Positions 1-11,534 of a stretch of DNA of 64,000 nucleotides are shown one piece after another. The notes under the pieces were generated by a model, which was not told where the DNA came from, did no database searches, and saw only the letters and a list, made by a program, of their open reading frames with translations. A program made the position numbers and the translations under genes. The first letter of the stretch is position 1, and every line of letters starts with the position of its first letter. This DNA comes from Methanobacterium sp. Its GTDB lineage: Archaea > Methanobacteriota > Methanobacteria > Methanobacteriales > Methanobacteriaceae. The stretch lies in NCBI GenBank assembly GCA_019084405.1, contig JAHRFX010000089.1, positions 91,457 through 155,456 on the forward strand. The letters are read 5' to 3'.

Positions 1-534
1 CCCCATGCCATGGGTGGATGCGGGGCAGCCATTGGACAGGACGCAGAACTTACATTCGAGGTGGTTAAATCAGTCAAAAAATCAGTTTCAATACCGGTAA
101 TAACCAAACTAACTCCTAATGTAACTGACTTAACTGAAATAGCAACCACTGCTGCCGATGCAGGATCAGATGCACTTACCTTAATAAACTCACTGGGTCC
201 GGGCCTTAAAATAGATCTGGAAACAAGCCGACCTATACTGTCTAACCAGATCGGGGGAATGTCTGGGCCGGCTATTAAACCAATCGCACTTCGATGTGTA
301 TATGAAGTTTTTAAGGCGGTTGAAATTCCCATAATTGGCGTAGGAGGTATTTCCAATTATCAGGATGTAGTGGAGTTTTTATTTGCTGGTGCCAGTGCAG
401 TTCAGGTGGGTACCGCCATCATGCATCATGGACCAGAGATTTTCACTGAAATTGAAGTGGGCCTGGAAAAATTCATGATAAAAAAAGGATTTTCCCAGGT
501 GGAGGACATGGTGGGCATTTCCCATAAGATTTAA
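1..534 (+). CDS. pyrD: Dihydroorotate dehydrogenase, class 1B catalytic subunit (5' truncated by window)
   Basis: The reading frame is open from the first base, so the true start lies upstream; 177 residues of the C-terminal part are visible. The product oxidises dihydroorotate to orotate in pyrimidine synthesis using FMN. The fragment begins at a Pro-His-Ala-Met-Gly-Gly segment typical of the active-site region of this family. It ends with a glycine-rich FMN-phosphate segment (IGVGGISNYQDVVEF) and a V-Q-V-G-T-A strand of the TIM barrel. The electron-transfer partner pyrK follows 62 bp downstream, which supports the NAD-linked class 1B enzyme. Confidence 0.93.
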   Translation, partial: PHAMGGCGAAIGQDAELTFEVVKSVKKSVSIPVITKLTPNVTDLTEIATTAADAGSDALTLINSLGPGLKIDLETSRPILSNQIGGMSGPAIKPIALRCVYEVFKAVEIPIIGVGGISNYQDVVEFLFAGASAVQVGTAIMHHGPEIFTEIEVGLEKFMIKKGFSQVEDMVGISHKI

Positions 535-596
535 TTAACAATATCAAATTTTTATTAAAAACATCTTAAAGACTTTGAGGAACTGATGGGATTAAT

Positions 597-1415
597 ATGG
601 TAGATATAAAGCACGTTCCAAATGTAATGGAAATAAAAAAAATAATAAAAGAATCGGAATCGGTTAAAACTTTTATTTTTGATTGGAAAGTGGAGGATAT
701 ATCAGATTATCCTTTACCGGGCCAATTTATGATGATATGGAATTTTGAAGATGAAAAACCCATGTCCATATCATTAATAGACCCCTTGAAAGAAGAACTG
801 GGTATTTCCATCAAAAAAATAGGCAAATTTTCCAGCCAGGTTCATTCCCTCAAAGAAGGTGATAAAATCGGCATAAGGGGTCCTTATGGCAATGGATTCG
901 ATTTAAAAGGCTCTAAAATCCTGGCCGTAGGGGGAGGAATAGGCATGGCTCCTGTTGCGACCATGGTAGACCATGCTCGGGATAGGGGCGTTTCAGTTGA
1001 TGTTATAAGTGCTTCCTTAACTTCAAATGAACTTTTATTCATAGAACGGATGGAAAATGCAGGGGCTAATGTTTTAAGTTGCACTGATGATGGCACCTGT
1101 GGATTTAAAGGATTTGCTACAGACCGGGTGAAGCAATTACTGGAAAAAGAAAAATACGACCTTATAATCAGCTGCGGACCAGAACTCATGATGAAAGGCA
1201 TTCTGGAACTGGCAGATGAACACCATATTCCGTCTCAATTTTCAATGGAACGGTGGATGAAGTGTGCCATGGGATTATGTGGACAATGCTGTGTGGATGA
1301 TACTGGTTGGAGGGTCTGTGTGGAAGGTCCGGTTTTCTGGGGACATGAATTAAAAATGATAACAGAATTTGGAAAATATCACCGGGATTCGTCAGGAACA
1401 GCAAAACCATTTTAA
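597..1415 (+). CDS. pyrK: Dihydroorotate dehydrogenase electron transfer subunit PyrK
   Basis: This 272-residue protein moves electrons from the FMN of PyrD to NAD through FAD and a [2Fe-2S] cluster. The N-terminal half is a ferredoxin-reductase-like FAD domain, and a glycine-rich NAD-binding segment (AVGGGIGMAPVATM) lies near residues 105-118. The iron-sulfur ligands are visible near the C-terminus as C223, C228, C231 and C241 (C-x4-C-x2-C-x9-C), with an extra C232. Length and order match the family. It lies directly after pyrD on the same strand and is probably co-transcribed with it. Confidence 0.93.
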   Translation: MVDIKHVPNVMEIKKIIKESESVKTFIFDWKVEDISDYPLPGQFMMIWNFEDEKPMSISLIDPLKEELGISIKKIGKFSSQVHSLKEGDKIGIRGPYGNGFDLKGSKILAVGGGIGMAPVATMVDHARDRGVSVDVISASLTSNELLFIERMENAGANVLSCTDDGTCGFKGFATDRVKQLLEKEKYDLIISCGPELMMKGILELADEHHIPSQFSMERWMKCAMGLCGQCCVDDTGWRVCVEGPVFWGHELKMITEFGKYHRDSSGTAKPF

Positions 1416-1506
1416 ATCTTAATAAAATATATGCTGGTTATTTTAGATTAAAATGAACCAATGCTGGTTTAATATATATTGAAATAGGATATTGGGATGA
1501 TAATTA

Positions 1507-2565
1507 ATGATTTATAAGTTAAAGGGAACATTTACTTCCTCTGCTTTTGTGGTTTTGATTCTTATTTTATTCTCTCTTGTAGTGTTATCCCCTATTTTAA
1601 ACATGATTATCATTGGGGCTATTTTTGCCTATGGCCTACGGCCACTATCCCAAAAAATGGAACCATATCTTCACTATAATTCTTTATCCATTATTATGGC
1701 CATGGTGATTATTATCTTACCACTGATAGTTCTTATCATATTCAGCATAGAATCACTTATTCAGGTTTTGCCTAATGTGGTGGGTGTGGCTCAGAGCTCG
1801 GCTTCGTCTAATCAAATGAATCAATTAAATTCTACTTTTTCAGATTTAACTATTTTAATCCCGGATAGTTTTCAATCATTCATCAATCCTGCATGGGGGA
1901 CGCTAAATAGTTTCATTAAGGATATTTTTGTAGCAATTCTTAATTATTTGCTGGAACTGGTTACTTCACTACCCCTAATGGCTTTACAGTTACTGGTATT
2001 CATAGCTTCTACTTTTTATCTGGCCCGTGATGGATATAAACTTTGGGAATATCTTAATTCTGCTATTCCTGCGAATAGAAAGGGGTTTTTCCTTATAATG
2101 TATGATGAAACAGAAAAAGTTCTGAAAAGTATTTTTTATGGTCATTTTTTAACTTCTCTCGTAATTGGTTTAATGGCGGTGGCTGGATTTTATATACTGG
2201 GATATCCTTATGCCTTATTTTTAGGAATATTAGCTGGATTTTTACAATTCATGCCGATTATAGGCCCCTGGCCAACCTATACTGCTCTTTTAATTTATGA
2301 TATTTTAATGGGAAATTATTTCAGGGCAGTACTGGTACTGATTTTAGGTGCGGTGCTCAGTGGCAGTGATGTTTATATCCGACCTAAGCTATCTGGAAAA
2401 TACGCGGATATTCACCCTTTAATTTTTCTGGCGGGATTTTTAGGCGGACCACTGGTATGGGGGCTGGTGGGGTTTATACTGGGGCCTCTTATATTGGGAG
2501 TAACCTATGCGGCACTAATGGCTTATAAAAAAGAAGGCCTGGAAAAAAATCCCACTGAAAATTAG
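1507..2565 (+). CDS. AI-2E transporter family membrane protein
   Basis: This 352-residue polytopic membrane protein has roughly seven or eight hydrophobic segments. Its layout (two N-terminal helices, a soluble central part, then a helix bundle with a conserved Pro-Ile-Ile-Gly-Pro segment near residue 255) is that of the AI-2E/PerM family. Family members are proposed exporters or antiporters, and the archaeal substrate is unknown. It is monocistronic, on the same strand as pyrDK but 91 bp away. The family assignment is fairly firm; transport of autoinducer-2 should not be assumed. Confidence 0.8.
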   Translation: MIYKLKGTFTSSAFVVLILILFSLVVLSPILNMIIIGAIFAYGLRPLSQKMEPYLHYNSLSIIMAMVIIILPLIVLIIFSIESLIQVLPNVVGVAQSSASSNQMNQLNSTFSDLTILIPDSFQSFINPAWGTLNSFIKDIFVAILNYLLELVTSLPLMALQLLVFIASTFYLARDGYKLWEYLNSAIPANRKGFFLIMYDETEKVLKSIFYGHFLTSLVIGLMAVAGFYILGYPYALFLGILAGFLQFMPIIGPWPTYTALLIYDILMGNYFRAVLVLILGAVLSGSDVYIRPKLSGKYADIHPLIFLAGFLGGPLVWGLVGFILGPLILGVTYAALMAYKKEGLEKNPTEN

Positions 2566-2671
2566 TCTATGTTATTATTAAATACAATTTCTAAAAATAC
2601 TTAGCATATTTTTAAAAGGAGTATTCAATTTTAAAAAATAAAAAAAATAACTTAAAATTAAATTTTTATAT

Positions 2672-3217
2672 TTAAGAACCGGGGGCAAACAGGTTTTGGA
2701 TATAAGTCAGCAGGGACTGGATTAGATCCATAAGTTGTTGCCATATTCCCTGGGGTGTGGTAGTTGCTGCAGCATATTCTGCTACATTAACGGGACTTGC
2801 CACTTTACTTGAAATTAGAGGTATGCTAAGTGCATTGGAATTCACTGCATATTTATTTCCATCGACATCCTGATAAGTTACTGCAAAGCCCCCTATGAAG
2901 TAAGGATTCGATACACTAGCATCTCCACCAAACTCTTCTTTTACTTCCGCATCAGTGGGGATATATAACTTTCCAGTGAAACTCTGACTCCCACCCGGAC
3001 TGATATTTCCCAGGAACCTGTAAAAATTTTGATCCGCAACACTTACATTATAAATAGTATTATTCTCATTATTGGCCACAGTGTAAGTTATAGTTATATT
3101 TTCCCCTTCTCTGGCGGATAAAGGTCCTCTTTGTGTGGCTATAATATTCTGGGCATATGTGGCCCCAACTAATGCGATGAAAATTATAAAAATTGCCATT
3201 AAAACATTTTTTTTCAT
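2672..3217 (-). CDS. Small secreted protein of unknown function
   Basis: The 181-residue product begins with Met-Lys-Lys and a long hydrophobic stretch ending near Ala-Thr-Tyr-Ala-Gln, a typical signal peptide or membrane anchor, so it is probably exported. The following part (residues about 30-130) reads like a beta-sandwich with an N-E-N-N-T-I-Y-N-V-S-V strand pattern as in archaeal surface repeat domains. The C-terminus is an amphipathic helix rich in Leu and Gln. A GGGGG-type ribosome site lies just upstream. I do not recognise a specific family. It is divergent from polB. Confidence 0.65.
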   Translation of the reverse strand: MKKNVLMAIFIIFIALVGATYAQNIIATQRGPLSAREGENITITYTVANNENNTIYNVSVADQNFYRFLGNISPGGSQSFTGKLYIPTDAEVKEEFGGDASVSNPYFIGGFAVTYQDVDGNKYAVNSNALSIPLISSKVASPVNVAEYAAATTTPQGIWQQLMDLIQSLLTYIQNLFAPGS

Positions 3218-3428
3218 AAAACCCCCGCCTGGTTTAATTCACCTGTTATTTACTTAGGGAGTATATTATTAATAAATTTTTTCATGAATAATCCCATTAT
3301 AATGATTTAAAAAGATTTAAACCGCTTAAATAGAATTTTAAGATTAAAATCCATTCATTCTTTCTATCTAATTTTTCAATTAGCCTTTATTATTACCCTT
3401 TCTGTTTTTATTATCCAAACCCATCACA

Positions 3429-3437
3429 TTATATATT
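3429..3437 (+). promoter_or_regulatory. TATA box of polB1, predicted leaderless transcript
   Basis: A TTATATATT element is centred about 25 bp before the ATG at 3458, and no Shine-Dalgarno sequence precedes that ATG. With the usual archaeal spacing of about 25 bp from TATA to transcription start, the mRNA would begin at or next to the start codon. The element also decides for the ATG at 3458 over the later in-frame ATG at 3473. Confidence 0.55.
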
Positions 3438-3457
3438 GTACTCATCTAAATCATTCT

Positions 3458-5245
3458 ATGGAAACCCGGAATATGGTGCTACTGGATATTGATTATGTTA
3501 CCTGTGATTCTAAACCAGTAATTCGTTTATTTGGAAAAGAGAAAGGGTCAAATGGAAATAATACTATCATTGCTTTGGATAAAACCTTTGAACCTTATAT
3601 TTATGTCATACCTCATGATATAGGGCTCTGTCAATACGAACTGGAAAACTTAGGTCTGGATAAAATTGAAAGAATTCAAAAAAAAGACATGGGGCAGGAG
3701 AAAGAAGTATTAAAGGTCACATTAAATCATCCCCAGGATGTTCCCAAACTTCGGGATGACATATGGAACTTAAGCCAGGTAAAAGAAATTAGAGAACATG
3801 ATATTCCTTTTTATCGCAGGTATCTAATTGATAAAGGAATTTTTCCAATGTCTCAAATAAAGATTAAAGGAAAGATCATTAAATCATCACCCTGTGTTTT
3901 TTCAGCTTCAGAAAATACTCTACTTTTGGAAATTGAAAAACCTCCCCAAAAACTGGAATCTGACTTTCCAGAATTGAAGATTTTAAGCTTTGATATTGAG
4001 GTTAGAAATCCCGATGGAATGCCTAATGCAGAAAAAGACGAAATAATTATGGTTGGTATTTCCGGGAACATGGGAGTACATAAGGTCATATCCACCAAAG
4101 GCCAGCATCTGGACTTTGTGGAAAAAGTGAAAACAGAAAAGAAAATTCTGGAAAAATTCGCTGAAATTGTAAAGAATTACCAGCCAGATGTTATTGTGGG
4201 CTACAATTCTGATAATTTTGACTTTCCCTATATAAAAGACCGGGCCAAACTACTGGGGGTTAAATTAGATTTAGGAGTGGATGGTTCTGAATTAAAATTT
4301 TTAAGAAGGGGATTTGCCAATTCTGCATCTATTAAAGGCATAATTCACGTGGATCTTTACCTGGTAATGAGACGTTATATGCATCTGGATCGATATACTT
4401 TAGAACGGGTTTATCTGGAGCTATTTGGCGAGGAAAAATTTGATCTTCCTGGTGATAAATTGTGGCAATACTGGGATGCGGGAGGTGAATCTCTGGAACA
4501 ACTATTCAAATATTCCCTGGATGATGTGCAGGCCACCTATAAAATAGGAGAGAAAATACTACCCTTAAATTTAGAACTAAGCAGAATTGTAGGCCAACCA
4601 TTTTTTGATCTAACACGCATGACCACTGGCCAACAAGCAGAATGGTTTTTTATGAGAAAATCACATGAATATGGAGAGATTGCACCTAATAAACCTTCTC
4701 ATTCCCAACACTCCCAACGAAGAGGAAAAAGTGTGGAGGGAGGCTATGTTAAAGAACCTGAAAAAGGATTACATGAAAATATTGTTCAATTTGATTTTAG
4801 AAGCCTCTATCCCAGTATAATAATATCCAAAAATATCTCTCCAGATACCATTACCACCGATGATCAAGATAGTCACATAGCCCCGGAAAGTGGCTATAAA
4901 TTTTTAAAAGAACCCCCTGGATTTATACCGTCGGTTATAGGGCAGGTTCTAGATGAAAGATCCCGTCTTAAAAGAAAAATGTATGAATCAGAGGATCCCA
5001 TGGAAAAAAAGATACTTAATGTGCAGCAGGAAGCATTAAAAAGACTGGCCAATACCATGTACGGTGTTTATGGATATTCACGTTTCAGGTGGTATTCTAT
5101 TGAATGTGCAGAGGCCATTACTGCATGGGGAAGGGACTATATTAAAAAAACCATGGAAAAAGCAAAAAAATTCGGCTTCCACAGTATCTATGCCGATACT
5201 GATGGCTTTTATGCTACCTACCATCCCGAAGAAAAAGATAAATAA
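3458..5245 (+). CDS. polB1: Family B DNA polymerase, large fragment of the split methanobacterial PolB
   Basis: The 595-residue protein carries the N-terminal and 3'-5' exonuclease domains (ExoI D179-I-E181; ExoII near [10 protein letters not shown]; ExoIII Y-S-L-D-D) and polymerase motif A (D446-F-R-S-L-Y-P-S). It also has motif B (K-R-L-A-N-T-M-Y-G) and motif C (Y-A-D580-T-D582). It stops 13 residues after motif C, so the thumb domain is missing. In Methanothermobacter thermautotrophicus PolB is naturally made of two polypeptides encoded far apart (MTH1208 and MTH208), and this gene matches the larger one. I therefore do not read the early stop as a mutation. The small subunit is not in this window. 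The next gene, comE, converges on it 16 bp away. Confidence 0.92.
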   Translation: METRNMVLLDIDYVTCDSKPVIRLFGKEKGSNGNNTIIALDKTFEPYIYVIPHDIGLCQYELENLGLDKIERIQKKDMGQEKEVLKVTLNHPQDVPKLRDDIWNLSQVKEIREHDIPFYRRYLIDKGIFPMSQIKIKGKIIKSSPCVFSASENTLLLEIEKPPQKLESDFPELKILSFDIEVRNPDGMPNAEKDEIIMVGISGNMGVHKVISTKGQHLDFVEKVKTEKKILEKFAEIVKNYQPDVIVGYNSDNFDFPYIKDRAKLLGVKLDLGVDGSELKFLRRGFANSASIKGIIHVDLYLVMRRYMHLDRYTLERVYLELFGEEKFDLPGDKLWQYWDAGGESLEQLFKYSLDDVQATYKIGEKILPLNLELSRIVGQPFFDLTRMTTGQQAEWFFMRKSHEYGEIAPNKPSHSQHSQRRGKSVEGGYVKEPEKGLHENIVQFDFRSLYPSIIISKNISPDTITTDDQDSHIAPESGYKFLKEPPGFIPSVIGQVLDERSRLKRKMYESEDPMEKKILNVQQEALKRLANTMYGVYGYSRFRWYSIECAEAITAWGRDYIKKTMEKAKKFGFHSIYADTDGFYATYHPEEKDK

Positions 5246-5261
5246 TCAAGTGGATATATTT

Positions 5262-5840
5262 TTAAAGTTTATTTTCTATTTCTTTCATGAAACGGTATTT
5301 AATTTCTTCTGGATTCAGATCAATAATAGGGACATCTGCATTTCCCGGATTAACTTTCATATGCACGAAAACAGGACCTTTACTTTGGAGTGCTTTTTCA
5401 AAGTTAATTTCTTCTTGAAAAACCAGCACCGTTTCAAAACCTGCCGATTCTGCCAGAAGTGATAAATCCACTTCTTCACTGTAAGTGCATTGAGAACCAG
5501 TAGAACCGTAGCATTGATTATCCAGGACAACTAAAATTAAATTTAAAGGACCCTGAGCACTTATGGTCACTAAACTCCCTAAATTCATCAAAATAGACCC
5601 ATCTCCATCAAAAACCACCACTTTCCGGGGGGATTGATTTTCAGTCTCTGCATTTTTTAAAAGAGAGAGGGATAATCCCAGTCCAATAGATGAAGCCAGG
5701 CCCATGGAACCCAGCATATAAAAATTTTTTTCATGATCTTGCAGGTGATAAAGCTCCCGGGATGGAAATCCAATATTACAGACCACCAGCTCCTGGTCCA
5801 GTTCATCAATTATCTGGGATATGGCTTCTATTCGATCCAT
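5262..5840 (-). CDS. comE: Sulfopyruvate decarboxylase beta subunit ComE
   Basis: ComE is the thiamine-diphosphate-binding subunit of the enzyme that decarboxylates sulfopyruvate to sulfoacetaldehyde in coenzyme M synthesis. The cofactor motif G-D-G-S-I followed about 25 residues later by D-N-Q is visible. I chose the ATG at 5840 (192 residues, starting MDRIEAIS) because AGTGAT lies 4 bp before it. An upstream ATG at 5861 has no ribosome site. The partner comD ends 36 bp upstream. Together the two chains equal one full-length TPP decarboxylase. Confidence 0.9.
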   Translation of the reverse strand: MDRIEAISQIIDELDQELVVCNIGFPSRELYHLQDHEKNFYMLGSMGLASSIGLGLSLSLLKNAETENQSPRKVVVFDGDGSILMNLGSLVTISAQGPLNLILVVLDNQCYGSTGSQCTYSEEVDLSLLAESAGFETVLVFQEEINFEKALQSKGPVFVHMKVNPGNADVPIIDLNPEEIKYRFMKEIENKL

Positions 5841-5876
5841 TTTTATCACTTCTTTTAACATATGGGGAAATTTAAA

Positions 5877-6368
5877 TTACCAGTACTGATTATCCAGTAA
5901 AACCCCTACCGGAAATCCTCCTGTCATGGAATGTTCCCATGATTCGACGATGGTTTCAAGGGCTTCCTCAGGATACTTTGGCCGGGAATAGGGGATATTC
6001 AATGCATCTAAAATTTTAGGGGTGGCTCTACCCATGGGTATCTGGCCATTTATCTTCTCTCCCAGGGTACCCCGGTGGCTCATGACTAGAAGAAGAGGTA
6101 GATGATACAACTCAAAGAGTGATGCCAGTGCATTAACACAATTACCCAGCCCCGAATTCTGCATTAATATGGCGGGGTTTTTACCGGCTAAGAATGCTCC
6201 TGCACATATTCCCAGACCTTCTTCTTCCCGGGTAACAGGTATATGGACTATTTGTGGATTGCATTCCACCATTTTCATTACCTCTCCCAGATTTACACAG
6301 GGTAAACTAACTACGAAATCTATCCCTGCATCCACCATGCCCTGATAAACTGCCTGATTAGAATTCAT
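5877..6368 (-). CDS. comD: Sulfopyruvate decarboxylase alpha subunit ComD
   Basis: This 163-residue protein corresponds to the N-terminal (pyrimidine-binding) half of TPP-dependent decarboxylases. It contains the R-E-E-E-G segment that supplies the glutamate activating TPP, followed by [10 protein letters not shown]. An AGGA ribosome site lies 7 bp before the start. It sits between comC and comE on the minus strand with short gaps (23 and 36 bp), forming a coenzyme M operon. Confidence 0.9.
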   Translation of the reverse strand: MNSNQAVYQGMVDAGIDFVVSLPCVNLGEVMKMVECNPQIVHIPVTREEEGLGICAGAFLAGKNPAILMQNSGLGNCVNALASLFELYHLPLLLVMSHRGTLGEKINGQIPMGRATPKILDALNIPYSRPKYPEEALETIVESWEHSMTGGFPVGVLLDNQYW

Positions 6369-6391
6369 ATTTTGTCCTGAAATAATTTAGT

Positions 6392-7417
6392 TTATGAAAT
6401 TAATTCATCCAGATTAATATCTAACTCTTCTGCAATTTCTTTTAATTGCTGATAGAGAACATCGTCAATTTCAATACCCTCATCCATCTTCCTTTTAATA
6501 TTCATAACTTCCATATCTCCTGGTATGAATACATTTTCGGTTGACTTAATTTCCCCAATAAATGTATCCACCTGGTTCTTAAATACTTCCAGGTCTCCAA
6601 ATTTAGAAGGATCTATGGCTATTATAAGATCTCCCTTGGTACATATTTCTTCTGGATTAGCAGTACCGGTAACTTCTTTTCCAAAAGCAGCCTTAACCAT
6701 AGGTCCTGCCAGGATTTCAATCATGAAAGCAAGGGCATAACCTTTATGAGCACCAAAAGACAATATGGATCCATTTAGAGCAGCTTCCGGATCAATAGTA
6801 GGGTTACCTTCTGCATCCAGAGCCACATTTTCCGGTATTTTTTCTCCTCTACGCACCGCTTCTAAAAGTTTTCCCCGGGCAGAAGCAGAAGTGGCCATGT
6901 CCACAGATACATAATGGTGATTAGAAGGTATTCCTATGGCTATGGGGTTGGTACCCAGAATAGGCTCTTTACCTCCAATGGGGGCCACAGCGGGTTCAGT
7001 ATTGGCAATAACAATTCCTACCATATCCTGCATTATGGCCATATCTGAATAGTATCCGGCCACACCGAAATGATTAGAATCATGTATCCCTATTGCACCT
7101 ATCCCTGTTTCTTTTGCTTTTTTCAGTGCTAATTCCATGCCTTTATATGCAACTACATGCCCAAAAAGATGATTACCATTTAACAATCCGGTAGAAACAG
7201 TTTCATTTTCGATTTCAATATCGCCCTGCGCTTTAATGGTTCCATATTTAATACCTTTCACATATTGGGGAAACCTTCCGATTCCATGTGAAGAGAAACC
7301 CTTTAAATCGGCATCCATAGTTACCTCAGCAACGATTTGAGCATATTCTGGAGAAACATCCATTTTAATTAGTATTTCAGTGATTATTATTTTTTCTTGT
7401 TCCGCCGTTATTTTCAT
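6392..7417 (-). CDS. comC: L-sulfolactate dehydrogenase ComC
   Basis: ComC oxidises (R)-sulfolactate to sulfopyruvate with NAD, the step before ComDE. It belongs to the LDH2/MDH2 oxidoreductase family, seen in [10 protein letters not shown] (catalytic His region) and G-T-N-P-I-A-I-G. The start at 7417 (341 residues, beginning MKITAEQE) is preceded by AGAGG. The longer frame, beginning MLQRGF, has no ribosome site. Malate dehydrogenase activity is the main alternative for this family, but the position next to comDE favours sulfolactate. Confidence 0.87.
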   Translation of the reverse strand: MKITAEQEKIIITEILIKMDVSPEYAQIVAEVTMDADLKGFSSHGIGRFPQYVKGIKYGTIKAQGDIEIENETVSTGLLNGNHLFGHVVAYKGMELALKKAKETGIGAIGIHDSNHFGVAGYYSDMAIMQDMVGIVIANTEPAVAPIGGKEPILGTNPIAIGIPSNHHYVSVDMATSASARGKLLEAVRRGEKIPENVALDAEGNPTIDPEAALNGSILSFGAHKGYALAFMIEILAGPMVKAAFGKEVTGTANPEEICTKGDLIIAIDPSKFGDLEVFKNQVDTFIGEIKSTENVFIPGDMEVMNIKRKMDEGIEIDDVLYQQLKEIAEELDINLDELIS

Positions 7418-7527
7418 GATAAAACCTCTTTGCAGCACTTGTGCTATCCATTGATGAATTTAAGTTAGATTAATCAATATAAAATAATTTAACTATTTTA
7501 TATCAATTATCGTGTATAATCTTAAAT

Positions 7528-8556
7528 TTATAGTAGCAGGGTCTTATTTTCAAAGGTATGAATTTCAATTTTTTCCTCTATATCCCCCATTACCTGACCA
7601 ATCAGGTGGGCTTTTTCATATTTCCTTATGATATCAAGGGCTTCATCCACATCTTCACCTTTCAAAATTACTACAAATCCTATACCCATGTTGAAAACCC
7701 GATACATTTCTTCCAGGGGGACATTGAAAGAATAAATGGATTTGAATATGGGATGGGGTTCAGGTAGATAATCTATTTTATAACCTGTTCCTTTTTTTAA
7801 ACGCTTGAGGTTAGTAAAACCTCCTCCAGTAATGTGCGCCAATCCATGAACTTCCACATCACTTCTTAAAAGTTCCATGATAGGTTCTACATAAATAGCA
7901 GTAGGCATTAGTAGTTCCTCTCCCACCGTTCTTTCGGGATATCCGGGCAGGGGATCATTAACATCGAGACCACTATCTTCAAAAAAAACCCTGCGGGCTA
8001 AACTCAGGCCATTACTATGAATTCCACTGCTTTCTATTCCAATAAGCAGATCTCCTTCCTCTATTTTCGCACCGGTGATAATTTTATCCTCATCTACGAT
8101 ACCCATACCGGTTCCTGCCAGATCAAAGTCTTTGATTATTTCAGGTAAAGAAGCAGTTTCACCTCCAATTATGGCAATTTTGGAGATTTCTGCACCTTTA
8201 GCAAGCCCTTCACCAATCTGGTTTGCCACTGCAGGGTCAGGTTTTTCTACTGCCAGGTAATCTACCAGGGCTATTGGTTCTGCCCCTACACACAGTATAT
8301 CATTCACCACCATGGCTATGCAGTCTATGCCTACGGTATCATATTTTCCCAGCATACTTGCCACCAGGATTTTACTTCCCACCCCATCAGTACTCATGGC
8401 AATAGCTTTATCTCCCAAGCGTACTAGAGCAGCAAAATGACCACTTTCAGTAATTACATCTCTAAATTTAAGGGTATCTTTTAGTTTAGATATTAGATGA
8501 GAAACAGTTTCCTCCTCTAAATCAATATCTACTCCTGAGTCTGAATAGGTTACCAT
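7528..8556 (-). CDS. purM: Phosphoribosylformylglycinamidine cyclo-ligase PurM
   Basis: PurM closes the imidazole ring to give aminoimidazole ribotide in purine synthesis. The 342-residue protein shows the AIR synthase signatures: the [12 protein letters not shown] segment, G-G-E-T-A-S, and H-I-T-G-G-G-F in the C-terminal domain. A strong AAGGTGAT ribosome site lies 4 bp before the ATG. It lies 110 bp downstream of comC's start-side gap and on the same strand. It shares the purine theme with purP about 3 kb upstream on this strand. Confidence 0.95.
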   Translation of the reverse strand: MVTYSDSGVDIDLEEETVSHLISKLKDTLKFRDVITESGHFAALVRLGDKAIAMSTDGVGSKILVASMLGKYDTVGIDCIAMVVNDILCVGAEPIALVDYLAVEKPDPAVANQIGEGLAKGAEISKIAIIGGETASLPEIIKDFDLAGTGMGIVDEDKIITGAKIEEGDLLIGIESSGIHSNGLSLARRVFFEDSGLDVNDPLPGYPERTVGEELLMPTAIYVEPIMELLRSDVEVHGLAHITGGGFTNLKRLKKGTGYKIDYLPEPHPIFKSIYSFNVPLEEMYRVFNMGIGFVVILKGEDVDEALDIIRKYEKAHLIGQVMGDIEEKIEIHTFENKTLLL

Positions 8557-8664
8557 TTAATCACCTTATCTAAGAATTTTATGTATAATTGAGTTTTTAA
8601 TCATGATATTTCACATGATAAATAAAAAAATTAATTTATTTTTCTTAATCCATCCTTCCCTAAT

Positions 8665-10572
8665 TCACTGTATTCTTACTGTTTCAAGGTTCATAGGTGT
8701 CTTGGTTTCTATTTTGTAACTACGGTATAAACTGGAAGCAAGATCGAGTGTTTTATAGTTATCTCCATGACATATAACGATTTTTTCTGGCTTAGGGCTC
8801 AATCTTCTTACATAGTCCATTAACTGGCGCCGGTCAGAATGACCACTGAATCCCTCAATGGTTTTTATTCCCATATTTACATGGAATACTTTGGTTTTAC
8901 CTTCCTCTTTAAGGGGAATTTCTTTCCAGCCTTTCTGTATCCGCCTACCCAGAGAACCTTCAGCCTGATAACCTACAAAAACCAGAGAATTTCTTTCATC
9001 TCCACAAAGCCATTTAAAGTATTCTACCGAGTTTCCACCGGTAAGCATACCGGAAGTGGATAAAATTATGGATGGTTCTCCTTCTACAATAGATTTTCTC
9101 TCATCAATGCCATTAACCTTATGGAATACTCCGGATATGAATGGATTACGGCCCATATGGAATATCTGATCTCTTAGATCTTTACTCAAGTATTCTGGCC
9201 GGGCGGTGTGTATGGCATTGGCTTCCCAGATCATTCCATCAATGTATATGGGCACGTCCTCTATTAATCCATTTCTCATGTACTCTTCAAGTACAATCAT
9301 TAATTCCTGGGCCCTTCCCACGGCAAATACTGGAATTAATATTTTACCTCCACGTCGCAAGGTGTGGTAAATCGTTTTCATGAGTTCCTTTTCAGCGGTG
9401 TTTCGGGAAGGCTGCACATCTTCATGCCCTCCGTAAGTACTTTCCATAACCAGGGTTTCTATTCTAGGGAACTTGGTTACTGCTGTTTCTAAAAGGCGGC
9501 TCCTCTCATATTTAAAATCACCAGTATAGACCATGTTATGCTGCCCGTCTCCAATATGCATATGGGACATGGCGGAACCAATGATATGCCCTGAATTATG
9601 TAGTGTTAAACGGATATCGGGAGCAATATCTGTCACCTCTCCGTAATCCAGAGTAATAGTATGTTTAACACTTTTTTTGACATGTTTTACATTAAATGGT
9701 AGCGGTTCATCCTCTCGATGGGCTATATCTATATGATCCAGCTGTAGGAGAGTCATCAGATCCCTGGTGGGGGTGGTGCAGTAAACCGGCCCTTCGTATC
9801 CATAGTGATAAAGATAAGGTAAAAAACCAGAATGATCCAGATGGGCGTGAGATATTATAACTGCGTCTAGATCATCCAGAACAAATTCAGGAACATTTAA
9901 AAATGGATAAGAGCTTTTTTCATCTCCTCCTGCAACATTCACTCCACAGTCAAGCAGTACTCTACTATTAGGAGTCTGCAAAAATAAACAGGAGCGCCCC
10001 ACTTCTCTAAAACCTCCCATAGAGGTTAAACGAGTCCAGTCATTTTCATATTTAATGCCCTGATGGATTCTGTTTCCTAATTCTTGTAATATTTTTTTTC
10101 TTTCTTTACTATTATGGCGCAAAGTTCTACGGATTCTCTGGATAATCTCTGAAGAAATAGGAGGGGTTCTTAAAATCTTAGGAGCCCAACCAATCTTTTT
10201 TACAATTTCCCTAGAGGTAGTCCCGTATTTCCCAATAACCAGTCCTGGTTTTCGGGCTTCAATAATTACTTCGCAGGTAACTTCGTCAAATGAAATATTG
10301 GTAATCTTTGCTTCTTCAGGCACTATTTCATGAATCTTAGCAATGGCCTTTTCAGGCTCAGTCAGTACTGAACGATCTGAACGAATAATTATTCTTTTTC
10401 GAATATCTTTGGCCAAATCTCTAATAAGATCTCCGTTTTCAGTTATAATTTCCGGATTTTTGGTGTATATCACCACTTCCGGGCCTTCGAACTCTACTTT
10501 GGCCACTTGTACTCGTGGTGGTAATCCATGCACTATTGTCTTTTTGATTTCTTCAAGAATCTCTGAAACCAT
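8665..10572 (-). CDS. fttA: Archaeal termination factor FttA / aCPSF1, KH-MBL-beta-CASP ribonuclease
   Basis: The 635-residue protein has two N-terminal KH-like RNA-binding domains (residues about 1-145). A metallo-beta-lactamase domain follows with the zinc motif H242-A-H-L-D-H247. Then comes a beta-CASP domain with the late histidine signatures (for example T-S-G-M-L-T-G-G and G-H-S-D-R). This is the archaeal homologue of CPSF73 (MTH1203 type), which cleaves nascent transcripts at U-rich tracts and terminates transcription. AGTGAT precedes the ATG. Its downstream neighbour on this strand is purM; psmB lies upstream. Confidence 0.95.
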   Translation of the reverse strand: MVSEILEEIKKTIVHGLPPRVQVAKVEFEGPEVVIYTKNPEIITENGDLIRDLAKDIRKRIIIRSDRSVLTEPEKAIAKIHEIVPEEAKITNISFDEVTCEVIIEARKPGLVIGKYGTTSREIVKKIGWAPKILRTPPISSEIIQRIRRTLRHNSKERKKILQELGNRIHQGIKYENDWTRLTSMGGFREVGRSCLFLQTPNSRVLLDCGVNVAGGDEKSSYPFLNVPEFVLDDLDAVIISHAHLDHSGFLPYLYHYGYEGPVYCTTPTRDLMTLLQLDHIDIAHREDEPLPFNVKHVKKSVKHTITLDYGEVTDIAPDIRLTLHNSGHIIGSAMSHMHIGDGQHNMVYTGDFKYERSRLLETAVTKFPRIETLVMESTYGGHEDVQPSRNTAEKELMKTIYHTLRRGGKILIPVFAVGRAQELMIVLEEYMRNGLIEDVPIYIDGMIWEANAIHTARPEYLSKDLRDQIFHMGRNPFISGVFHKVNGIDERKSIVEGEPSIILSTSGMLTGGNSVEYFKWLCGDERNSLVFVGYQAEGSLGRRIQKGWKEIPLKEEGKTKVFHVNMGIKTIEGFSGHSDRRQLMDYVRRLSPKPEKIVICHGDNYKTLDLASSLYRSYKIETKTPMNLETVRIQ

Positions 10573-10667
10573 ACAATCACTTCTAAAAAAATAGAAAATA
10601 GCATAAACTTAGTTTACACTAAAAATTTAAGTTATTATAAATAAAATTTAATAAGAAAGAGAAAAAA

Positions 10668-11300
<633 letters not shown>

Positions 11301-11364
11301 AAATACACCTCGAGATAAAAAATAATAGTAAAAAATCAGTTCTAACCCTACATTTGCCTTCATC

Positions 11365-11374
11365 TTATATAAAT
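11365..11374 (-). promoter_or_regulatory. Putative TATA box for psmB
   Basis: Read on the minus strand, an ATTTATATAA element lies about 65-75 bp before the psmB ATG at 11300. It would give a transcript with a leader of roughly 40 nt that includes the GAGGTG ribosome site. This is based on sequence pattern only. Confidence 0.4.
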
Positions 11375-11534
11375 ATTTTCGGTATGCTCTTACTATTTTT
11401 AATTATTAAATTTAATAATTTTAAGAGATTCTTAATAGGAGGTAAGGATTTCGGTGCTAAACCGGCATTAAACTATTAATTAAAAAAATAAAATAGAGGA
11501 TTAAATAAAAAGGAAGATGGATTTAGTAATTCAT

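Noticed and set aside
3458..5245. PolB stop at 5245 as a mutation or frameshift
   Set aside because: Split PolB is normal in Methanobacteriales and the following sequence in other frames shows no thumb-domain motif.
5064..5462. ORF of 132 codons overlapping the end of polB1 and the end of comE
   Set aside because: It lies out of frame in polB1 and antisense to comE, with a low-complexity Phe-rich product.
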